From positions 1 to 6,621 of the forward strand of contig JAITAM010000165.1 in assembly GCA_031284085.1 (NCBI GenBank): 6,621 nucleotides of DNA. The letters run 5' to 3'. This document shows, in pieces, positions 1 through 5,214 of this stretch. Position 1 is the stretch's first letter, and each line of letters opens with the position of its first letter. Position numbers and translations under genes: made by a program. The notes beneath the pieces were generated by a model that saw nothing but the letters and a program-made list of their open reading frames with translations, was not told where the DNA came from and searched no databases. The DNA comes from Spirochaetaceae bacterium (lineage in GTDB: Bacteria; Spirochaetota; Spirochaetia; Treponematales; Breznakiellaceae).

Positions 1-20
1 TTGTTTTTATAGGAGTAATA

Positions 21-1259
21 ATGACACGCTTTGAAACAGCGAAAGGCTTGTATGCCGACTATGATGTTGATGTTGAGACGGCTCTAACGCTCCTCTCCGG
101 AGTCAGACTTTCCATGCAGTGTTGGCAGGGAGATGACGTTACCGGTTTTGAGAATAGAGGTAGTTTGTCCGGAGGGATTGCAGCAACAGGCAGCTATCCG
201 GGTAAGGCACGTAATTATGCAGAACTTATGGCCGATATTGACAAGGCTCTTAGTCTTATCCCCGGAAAGCATAAGATCAGCCTCCATGCCAGTTATGCAG
301 TTACCACCGAAAAGGTCGACCGAGATGCACTTGAGCCTCGGCACTTCTCGGCGTGGGTGGATTTTGCCAAAGAGCGAGGGCTTGGGCTTGATTTTAACCC
401 GACGTTCTTTTCACACCCCAAAGCAGCCGATAATTTAACCTTGTCCCACCCTGATCCTTCAATAAGACGGTTTTGGATAGACCACGGAAAAGCATCGCGG
501 CGTATTGCGGAGTACTTCGGCAAGACATTGAAAGTCCCGGCGCTAAACAATATCTGGGTGCCTGATGGATACAAGGACATCCCCGCCGACCGTTACGGTC
601 CCCGCGCCCGACTTAAAGCGTCTTTGGATGAGGTCTTTTCAGAGAAACTCGATAAAGAGTGGCTCATTGACAGTCTTGAAGGGAAGGTTTTCGGACTTGG
701 ACTTGAGTCTTGTACCGTCGGTTCCCACGAGTTTTATATGAATTATGCGGCAAAGAACGGCGTTCTATGCTTGCTTGATACCGGGCATTTTCATTGTGCG
801 GAGTTCGTTTCCGATAAAGTGCCGACCTTCCTGCTCTTTTATGATAAACTTGCACTTCATGTTTCACGGCCTGTTCGCTGGGATAGCGACCATGTAGTTA
901 TTTTCGACGATGAGCTTAAAGAGATTGCTAAAGAAATTGTACGGTGCAACGCCTTAAACCGAGTCTTGATTGGTCTTGATTTCTTTGACGCAAGCATCAA
1001 CAGAATTGCCGCGTGGGTAACCGGTATGAGGAGTATGCAGAAGGCGCTTTTATACGCACTGCTTATACCCTATCAAAAACTCGCCGCCATGCAGGAGAAA
1101 GGCGACTTTACCCAAATCATGGTCTTGATGGAAGAGTTCAAATTCCTTCCCTTCGCCGATATTTGGGACCAGTTCTGCTTGATACATAACGCGCCGATCC
1201 GTGATACATGGTTCGATCTCGTGAAAGAATATGAAAGAACGGTTTTGGCAGGACGATAA
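21..1259 (+). CDS. rhaA: L-rhamnose isomerase RhaA
   Basis: Cytoplasmic enzyme that interconverts L-rhamnose and L-rhamnulose, the first step of the phosphorylating rhamnose pathway. The 412-residue product is close to the E. coli length (419) and matches RhaA along its whole length, with signature stretches such as [12 protein letters not shown] (34-45), [12 protein letters not shown] (122-133), [14 protein letters not shown] (280-293) and [16 protein letters not shown] (318-333). By alignment to my memory of E. coli RhaA, the metal ligands are all present: structural site E220, D253, H280, D320 and catalytic site H256, D288, D290. The start is supported by AGGAG at 11-15, five bases before the ATG. 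No signal peptide is seen. Only 20 bp precede it, so the promoter and any upstream rhamnulokinase or transporter gene are outside the window. It is followed closely by rhaD. Identity is very secure. Confidence 0.97.
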   Translation: MTRFETAKGLYADYDVDVETALTLLSGVRLSMQCWQGDDVTGFENRGSLSGGIAATGSYPGKARNYAELMADIDKALSLIPGKHKISLHASYAVTTEKVDRDALEPRHFSAWVDFAKERGLGLDFNPTFFSHPKAADNLTLSHPDPSIRRFWIDHGKASRRIAEYFGKTLKVPALNNIWVPDGYKDIPADRYGPRARLKASLDEVFSEKLDKEWLIDSLEGKVFGLGLESCTVGSHEFYMNYAAKNGVLCLLDTGHFHCAEFVSDKVPTFLLFYDKLALHVSRPVRWDSDHVVIFDDELKEIAKEIVRCNALNRVLIGLDFFDASINRIAAWVTGMRSMQKALLYALLIPYQKLAAMQEKGDFTQIMVLMEEFKFLPFADIWDQFCLIHNAPIRDTWFDLVKEYERTVLAGR

Positions 1260-1268
1260 ATGACTTAT

Positions 1269-1272
1269 GGAG
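1269..1272 (+). promoter_or_regulatory. Ribosome-binding site deciding the rhaD start
   Basis: GGAG lies six bases before the ATG at 1279. The earlier in-frame ATG at 1267 has only a weak AGGA 14 bases upstream, near the end of rhaA. The start at 1279 also matches the N-terminus of E. coli RhaD to within one residue. Confidence 0.6.
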
Positions 1273-1278
1273 CAGTGT

Positions 1279-2097
1279 ATGAATTGTACTGATTTTTCTT
1301 TTATGCAAGGTTTTATTCGGCTTGCAGGCGATGGTTTTGCCAAAGGGTGGCACGAGCGTAATGGAGGCAACTTGAGTTACCGGCTTCAAGACCATGAAGT
1401 CCAAGAAATAATGCCCTTTTTACACGATAACGGCGAGGACAAGCCCATAGGGATCGCTGTGCCTGATCTTGCAGGCGGCTTTTTCTTGGTAACCGGCAGC
1501 GGTAAATTTATGCGCAACGTGCCTCTTGAGCCTTCGCATACCATTGCGGTCATTGAAATAGACTCGGAGGGCAAGAATTACCGTATACGCTGGGGGCTTG
1601 AGAAAGGCGGGCGTCCTACTAGTGAGCTGCCCACGCATTTAATGAACCATGAGATAAAAAAGCGTCTGACCAACGGCGTCCATCGGGTGATTTACCATGC
1701 ACACCCCGCGAACCTTATTGCCATGACCTTTGTGCTGCCTCTGAACGACAGAGACTTTACGCGGAACTTGTGGGAAATGGCAACTGAGTGTCCGGTGGTG
1801 TTTCCTGAGGGTGTGGGTGTATTGCCGTGGATGGTACCCGGCGGGTATGATATTGCGGTGGCAACCGGCAAGCTCATGGAAAAGTACAATGTTGTGGTCT
1901 GGGCGCATCACGGACTCTTTTGCTCCGGCACTGATTTTGATGAAACCTTTGGTCTTATGGACACGGTAGAGAAGTCAGCCGAGATTTTTGTTAAGGTGCG
2001 TTCTATGGGTGGTAAAAAGCAGACCATTACAAGCGATAACTTTCGGGATTTGGCACAGATATTCAACGTGGCTTTGCCGGATATATTCTTGGATTGA
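1279..2097 (+). CDS. rhaD: L-rhamnulose-1-phosphate aldolase RhaD
   Basis: Class II (zinc) aldolase that cleaves L-rhamnulose 1-phosphate into dihydroxyacetone phosphate and L-lactaldehyde, the third step of rhamnose breakdown. From the ATG at 1279 the protein has 272 residues (E. coli has 274); an in-frame ATG at 1267 would add four. Numbered from 1279, family motifs are KGWHERNGGNLS (23-34), VTGSGKFMRNV (71-81), TSELPTH (114-120), HAHPANLIA (140-148), ECPVVFPEGVGVLPWMVPG (170-188), HHG (210-212) and ETFGLMDTVEKSAEI (222-236). The zinc ligands correspond to H140, H142 and H211, and the catalytic glutamates to E116 and E170. All are present. The gene begins 19 bp after rhaA, so the two are surely co-transcribed. 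The intermediate kinase RhaB is not visible here. Confidence 0.96.
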   Translation: MNCTDFSFMQGFIRLAGDGFAKGWHERNGGNLSYRLQDHEVQEIMPFLHDNGEDKPIGIAVPDLAGGFFLVTGSGKFMRNVPLEPSHTIAVIEIDSEGKNYRIRWGLEKGGRPTSELPTHLMNHEIKKRLTNGVHRVIYHAHPANLIAMTFVLPLNDRDFTRNLWEMATECPVVFPEGVGVLPWMVPGGYDIAVATGKLMEKYNVVVWAHHGLFCSGTDFDETFGLMDTVEKSAEIFVKVRSMGGKKQTITSDNFRDLAQIFNVALPDIFLD

Positions 2098-2117
2098 GTC
2101 TGTCTAAATGTTAAAAG

Positions 2118-2123
2118 AAGGAG
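2118..2123 (+). promoter_or_regulatory. Distant ribosome-binding site of rtcB
   Basis: AAGGAG is a strong Shine-Dalgarno match but lies 13 bases before the ATG at 2137, longer than usual. None of the in-frame codons between them is a conventional start (they are AGA, TTT, TAT and TCT), so 2137 stays the best start. Translation may be below what the motif strength would suggest. Confidence 0.5.
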
Positions 2124-2136
2124 TAGATTTTATTCT

Positions 2137-3363
2137 ATGGTACAGTGGGAATTAACCGACAAGACAAAGTTACCTATACGGTCATGGTGTCGGGATATTG
2201 AAGCAGATGCTTTAGAGCAGGCTCGTAATTTGGCAAATCATCCTGTAACACGGGATCATGTTGCCCTTATGCCGGATGCTCATACCGGATACGGGATGCC
2301 CATAGGCGGCGTTATTGCCTGTGAAGCGGCGGTAATACCCAATGCAGTTGGTGTTGATATTGGCTGCGGTATGGGAGCAATCAAAACGAATCTTGATGTT
2401 GATACTATAGGCGATATGGCAATGCGCCGCTCCCTTATTGAAGAGATCAAAGTCCGTATTCCGGTTGGTGAAGGACATTCTCGTAAAGAGCCGGTAGCAT
2501 GGGAAGGTTTTAGCCTCTGGCATGACTCTCTTGACGGGTCTGCCGAAGAGCCTGCATGGTATACCGACAATGCCTGCCAGAAACTTGATCGGTGTAACCT
2601 AGGGACGCTTGGCGGCGGTAATCATTTTATTGAACTACAGAAAAGTGAAGATGGCACCGTATGGCTTATGCTTCATTCCGGTTCACGTAACTTAGGTTAC
2701 CGTATTGCCTATTTTTATCACCGGCAGGCGCTGCTTTTGAATGAGCAGATGGGGGTCGAGCTTTCCGATAAAAATCTTGCCTACTTGCCGGTTGAGCATG
2801 AACTGGGAAAAGCTTATATCCGTGATATGAATCATGCTTTGAGCTACGCGCAGGAAAACCGAAGGATTATGATGCACTACCTTAAAGAACTTATGTCCGC
2901 TCACTTCTCTTCCATAGAGTTCTTAGATGAAATCAACATTCACCATAATTATGCCGCGCCTGAATATCATTCGGGTTCCCTTTACTGGATACACAGAAAA
3001 GGGGCGACAAGCGCCCGTGCAGGGGAGCTGGGGATAATCCCCGGCAGCATGGGGACGGCTTCGTATATAGTGTGCGGATTAGGGAATGAGGCATCGTTTT
3101 CTTCTTGTTCACACGGAGCCGGTCGGCGTATGGGACGTGCCGATGCGTGCCGGCGTTTAATCCCTAAAGAGTGCGATGAGGCTATGTCCGGTATTGTCTT
3201 TGACCGATGGAAAAGATCGTACATCAAAGATCAGGGAAAGAGACTCCCCGATTTGAGCGAGGCACCGGCTGCCTACAAAAACATCGATAAAGTCATTGAA
3301 GCGGAGTTGGATCTGGTACGTCCAGTAGTAAAATTGCAACCACTTGCCGTGGTGAAAGGGTAA
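2137..3363 (+). CDS. rtcB: RtcB-family RNA ligase
   Basis: GTP- and Mn2+-dependent ligase that joins RNA ends carrying a 2',3'-cyclic phosphate or 3'-phosphate to a 5'-OH, used in RNA repair and tRNA splicing. The 408-residue length equals that of E. coli RtcB. Motifs in order: MPDAHTGYGMPIG (45-57), GVDIGCGMGA (72-81), GTLGGGNHFIEL (156-167), LHSGSRNLG (179-187), INIHHNYA (266-273), PGSMGTASYIV (302-312) and SHGAGRRMGR (325-334). By alignment with E. coli, the metal ligands are D74, C77, H163, H180 and H270, and the guanylylated histidine is H326; spacings between these match E. coli (17 and 56 residues). The enzyme therefore looks active. It sits 39 bp after rhaD and 5 bp before a LacI-type regulator, with no rtcA, rtcR or archease beside it. 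Why it belongs to a rhamnose unit is unclear. Confidence 0.95.
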   Translation: MVQWELTDKTKLPIRSWCRDIEADALEQARNLANHPVTRDHVALMPDAHTGYGMPIGGVIACEAAVIPNAVGVDIGCGMGAIKTNLDVDTIGDMAMRRSLIEEIKVRIPVGEGHSRKEPVAWEGFSLWHDSLDGSAEEPAWYTDNACQKLDRCNLGTLGGGNHFIELQKSEDGTVWLMLHSGSRNLGYRIAYFYHRQALLLNEQMGVELSDKNLAYLPVEHELGKAYIRDMNHALSYAQENRRIMMHYLKELMSAHFSSIEFLDEINIHHNYAAPEYHSGSLYWIHRKGATSARAGELGIIPGSMGTASYIVCGLGNEASFSSCSHGAGRRMGRADACRRLIPKECDEAMSGIVFDRWKRSYIKDQGKRLPDLSEAPAAYKNIDKVIEAELDLVRPVVKLQPLAVVKG

Positions 3364-3368
3364 AGATT

Positions 3369-4430
3369 ATGAGAAAAAATATTGATGCTTTGAAAATTGC
3401 ACAGCTTGCCGGAGTGTCCCGCGCAACGGTGAGCAGAGTTGTTAATAGTTATGCTTTTGTAAAAGCGGAAACAAGAAAGCGGGTTTTGGAAATAATAGAG
3501 CAGTACGCTTATTCACCGAATTTTTCAGCCCAGATTTTAGCAGGCAAAAAGTCGAATACCATAGGGCTTTTTCATGTGATAAACGACCCTATCGGTTCAC
3601 GGAGCCGATTGGAAGATACGCATGTCAATTTTATAATCGAACGGGTTATCAATACGGTAATGCTGGCAGGCTTTTATGTCTTAGTGTACCAAGTGCGGGA
3701 TACGGAACGGTTTGAAGAAAAGAAAAAGATCTGCGATATGTTTAACCAAAGTCGGATTGATGCAGGTATATTTATAGGCTTTCCCAATACCTGTACGTTA
3801 ATAGAAGAACTCATAGCACACGGTTTTATAGTGGGGATTTTTAACCAACATAGAGATGATAAGGCCGAAGCAAACCGTGTCGTGGTACGGCTTGATTATT
3901 CTGGAATTATCGAACAGGTAAAATATGCGGTCGGTCTTGGACACAAGGATATTATGTTTATCGGCAGCGATATGATCCGCCAATCCGGGGTAGATATTTT
4001 CTGTATATTCCGGGAAGGGATGAAAATGCAGGGCCTCTCTGCCAAAGAAGAATTTATCTTGTCAGCTTCTGCCTTTACTAAAACCCATGCTGTGGAGGTT
4101 TTTTCGACTTTTATGGAAAAAGGCTCGGCTTTGCCTAGCTGCATCATCTGCGGCAACGACATAATGGCATTAGGGGTGATGGAAGTATTACAAGAGCATA
4201 ATATTCGTGTGCCGGATGATGTTTCGATAATCGGCTCTGATGATATACTTGTCAGCCGGTATTTCAATCCGCCTTTAACTACTATGCGCTACGATTTTGA
4301 CGGAATGATAAAGACCCTCAGCTCTAAAGTCGTAGAGTGCATAGACCATCCTTTTACAACTCAATTTGTACAAACATATTCAGGGGAAATGGTTATTCGC
4401 AATTCCTGCACAGCCGCAGCGAGTTTCTAA
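3369..4430 (+). CDS. LacI-family transcriptional regulator
   Basis: DNA-binding sugar-responsive regulator, 353 residues, slightly above the usual 330-345. The N-terminal helix-turn-helix is clear (LKIAQLAGVSRATVSRVVN, 8-26), followed by the hinge helix region SPNFSAQILAGKKSN (49-63) with the conserved Leu that inserts into the minor groove. Residues about 64-345 form the periplasmic-binding-protein-like effector domain, with the family hallmarks IICGNDIMALGVMEVL (about 258-273) and VPDDVSIIGSDD (about 280-291). AAAGGG at 3355-3360, eight bases upstream, serves as the ribosome-binding site, and the gene starts 5 bp after rtcB. Position in the unit suggests it controls the rhamnose genes, with rhamnose or a catabolite as effector; this is inference. 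The family-typical end is around VIRNSC, and the last residues (TAAASF) plus the stop codon lie within a dispersed repeat. No operator could be identified because the upstream promoter is not in the window. Confidence 0.92.
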   Translation: MRKNIDALKIAQLAGVSRATVSRVVNSYAFVKAETRKRVLEIIEQYAYSPNFSAQILAGKKSNTIGLFHVINDPIGSRSRLEDTHVNFIIERVINTVMLAGFYVLVYQVRDTERFEEKKKICDMFNQSRIDAGIFIGFPNTCTLIEELIAHGFIVGIFNQHRDDKAEANRVVVRLDYSGIIEQVKYAVGLGHKDIMFIGSDMIRQSGVDIFCIFREGMKMQGLSAKEEFILSASAFTKTHAVEVFSTFMEKGSALPSCIICGNDIMALGVMEVLQEHNIRVPDDVSIIGSDDILVSRYFNPPLTTMRYDFDGMIKTLSSKVVECIDHPFTTQFVQTYSGEMVIRNSCTAAASF

Positions 4431-4470
4431 GTTTCGGCGCCGTATCGAAAACGGCGTACGGCTCTTCCTC
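4411..4470 (+). repeat. Family C terminator-like repeat, copy 1
   Basis: First of three imperfect copies of an element of about 50 bp. Shared blocks are TTTCTAAG, TTCGGC, TATCGAAA and CGGCGTACGGCTCTT. This copy begins inside the 3' end of the LacI-family gene and supplies its TAA stop (4428-4430). The equivalent TAA of copy 2 lies exactly 60 bp downstream, which suggests local duplication. Confidence 0.7.
4439..4468 (+). terminator. Probable operon terminator hairpin after lacI
   Basis: GCCGTA (4439-4444) pairs perfectly with TACGGC (4457-4462), enclosing TCG/CGG, and is followed by TCTTCC. It starts 8 bp after the lacI stop codon, where an operon terminator is expected. The T-run is poor. 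An alternative pairing, CGCCGT (4438-4443) with ACGGCG (4451-4456), competes with it. This is a moderate call. Confidence 0.45.
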
Positions 4471-4530
4471 TCAGGCCAGCCTGCTGCTAAGCTTCGGCAT
4501 TGTATCGAAAGCGGCGTACGGCTCTTTGTC
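4471..4530 (+). repeat. Family C terminator-like repeat, copy 2
   Basis: Second copy of the element, aligned with copy 1 through CTAAG, TTCGGC, TGTATCGAAA and GCGGCGTACGGCTCTT. It is preceded by CAGGCCAGCCTG, which resembles CAGGCACGGCCTG before copy 3. The outer stem CCG/CGG of copy 1 becomes TTG/CGG here, which still pairs through G-U wobbles in RNA. It ends in TCTTTG. Confidence 0.7.
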
Positions 4531-4546
4531 CGTTTGTAGCGGACAA
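4526..4546. other. Seven-bp inverted repeat
   Basis: TTGTCCG (4526-4532) and CGGACAA (4540-4546) form a perfect 7-bp stem with a 7-base loop. No T-run follows on either strand, so it is not a convincing terminator. It overlaps the end of repeat C copy 2. Confidence 0.5.
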
Positions 4547-4601
4547 GTGCGGGGAAGTATGCGGACGGCTTGAACACATTCTCTATTTCTTATCACCCTT
4601 G

Positions 4602-4623
4602 CAAGAGATGAAGTACTCTCCGC
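4602..4623 (+). repeat. Isolated family A 22-bp repeat unit
   Basis: The core AGAGATGAAGTACTCT (4604-4619) is identical to units of the main A array, but the unit stands alone, about 108 bp before that array. It is flanked by C-family copies 2 and 3. The stem partner downstream is GACAG instead of GAGAG, so its junction hairpin has one mismatch. Confidence 0.75.
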
Positions 4624-4626
4624 CGA

Positions 4627-4687
4627 CAGGCACGGCCTGTTTCTAAACTTCGGCGTTGTATCCGTGAACGGCATACGGCTTTTTGCC
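4627..4687 (+). repeat. Family C terminator-like repeat, copy 3
   Basis: Third copy, beginning CAGGCACGGCCTG and continuing TTTCTAAAC, TTCGGCG, TTGTATC, ACGGCATACGGC and TTTTTG. A further fragment, CAGGCACAGGTTGTTTAA (4697-4714), repeats only the left part and then switches directly into the A array, so it looks like a truncated fourth copy. Confidence 0.7.
4655..4684 (+). terminator. Intrinsic-terminator-like hairpin in repeat C copy 3
   Basis: GTTGTATCCG (4655-4664) pairs with CGG-ATACGGC (4669-4671 and 4673-4679), with loop TGAA, one bulged C at 4672 and two G-U pairs. It is followed at once by five T (4680-4684). This is the best terminator-shaped structure on the + strand in the interval and could back up the weaker one next to lacI. 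Confidence 0.5.
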
Positions 4688-4711
4688 TACAAGCAGCAGG
4701 CACAGGTTGTT

Positions 4712-4865
4712 TAAGATGCGGGAGTCTTTACCCAGAGATGAAGTACTCTTTACCAAGAGATGAAGTACTCTTTGTCAAGAGATGAAGTACTCTCCGCCGA
4801 GAGATGAAGTACTCTTTGCCGAGAGATGCGGTACTCTTCGCAGAGAGATGCGGTACTCTTTTGCA
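4712..4865 (+). repeat. Family A tandem array, seven 22-bp units
   Basis: Units start at 4712, 4734, 4756, 4778, 4800, 4822 and 4844, an exact 22-bp period. The 16-base core is AGAGATG-(AA or CG)-GTACTCT and a 6-base linker follows. The first unit is divergent, with GAGTCT in place of TACTCT. The variant AA is used in units 2-5 and CG in units 1, 6 and 7. There are no unique spacers, so it is not a CRISPR array. Linkers and flanks form a small hairpin, CTCTY-N4-RAGAG, at each junction. Function is unknown. Confidence 0.92.
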
Positions 4866-4882
4866 AATGAGCGCCGACTTTT

Positions 4883-4887
4883 GAGGA
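4883..4887 (+). promoter_or_regulatory. Ribosome-binding site of the radical-SAM fragment
   Basis: GAGGA stands ten bases before the ATG at 4898. Its presence supports the view that the fragment is the true 5' end of a former gene rather than a chance reading frame. Confidence 0.5.
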
Positions 4888-4897
4888 AATTATCAAT

Positions 4898-5014
4898 ATG
4901 GAAATTTATTTTGCCTTTCAACGACATATAACGGACACCTGCGACCAGCGGTGCAAACACTGTTACATATTTCCGGGGAACAGCCGTCTTTCTATTGTTG
5001 CTTTGGAGGTCTGA
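4898..5014 (+). pseudogene. Truncated radical-SAM protein, N-terminal 38 residues
   Basis: The ATG at 4898 opens a 38-codon frame whose residues 11-23 read ITDTCDQRCKHCY. This is the radical-SAM CxxxCxxC motif (C15, C19, C22) that binds the [4Fe-4S] cluster, in the N-terminal position and hydrophobic/T-D context (FQRHITD) typical of SPASM-type peptide maturases and related enzymes. Those proteins usually have 350-450 residues; here the frame runs into the first family B repeat and stops at TGA 5012-5014. The rest of the barrel and any SPASM domain are absent from the window. It was therefore probably a functional gene that was cut by a repeat-associated rearrangement. Assignment to a particular maturase family is not possible from this fragment, although maturases of this type (an ACGX-repeat peptide system) come to mind from memory. 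A chance match is unlikely given motif, spacing, start codon and ribosome-binding site together. Confidence 0.75.
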
Positions 5015-5174
5015 CCCTTTTGGGTTGGAGGTCTGACCCTTTTGGGGTTGGAGGTCTGACCCCTTTGGTTTGGAGGTCTGACCCCTTTGGGTTGGAGGTC
5101 TGACCCTTTTGGTTTGGAGGTCTGGGCCTTTTGGGTTGGAGGTCTGGGCCCTTTGGTTTGGAGGTCTGACCCCT
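5003..5174 (+). repeat. Family B tandem array, eight 22-bp units
   Basis: GGAGGTCTG occurs at 5005, 5027, 5050, 5072, 5094, 5116, 5138 and 5160; all steps are 22 bp except one of 23. Typical units read TTGGAGGTCTGACCC followed by a CTTTTGG-type linker. GGTC-T-GACC within each unit is a perfect 9-base dyad, and ACCC/GGGT across linkers can form a second stem. Units 6 and 7 carry GGTCTGGGCC instead, which breaks the dyad. The first unit contains the stop of the radical-SAM fragment, and the last unit switches to family A sequence. No unique spacers are present. Function is unknown. Confidence 0.92.
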
Positions 5175-5214
5175 GATGCGGTACTCTCCGCCGAGAGATG
5201 CGAGAGTCTTTCCC
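5172..5214 (+). repeat. Two distal family A units next to the methyltransferase gene
   Basis: GATGCGGTACTCT (5175-5187) and AGAGATGCGAGAGTCT (5194-5209) continue the A family with the same 22-bp phase (5172 and 5194). The last unit has GAGTCT in place of TACTCT, as the very first unit at 4712 does. The methyltransferase stop codon begins at 5217 on the opposite strand, so the array directly abuts it. The hairpin CTCTC-CGCC-GAGAG (5184-5197) is intact. Confidence 0.85.

Noticed and set aside
1260..1292. Leader-peptide-like ATG overlapping the rhaA stop (10 codons)
   Set aside because: It is very short, lacks its own ribosome-binding site and overlaps the rhaD start. Nothing supports expression.
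2098..2136. Separate promoter or LacI-type operator before rtcB
   Set aside because: No -35/-10 pair or palindrome of operator type is visible in these 39 bp.
4337..4573. Small + strand protein of 78 residues containing LSFG-VSK-AYGS twice
   Set aside because: The internal repetition simply reflects translation of two family C DNA copies 60 bp apart. The frame starts within the regulator gene and has no credible ribosome-binding site.
4712..5214. CRISPR array
   Set aside because: Units of 22 bp follow each other directly, and the segments between cores are short, near-identical linkers rather than unique spacers. No cas gene is present.
4860..5214. Insertion sequence or transposon
   Set aside because: No transposase fragment, long terminal inverted repeats or clear target duplication could be found.
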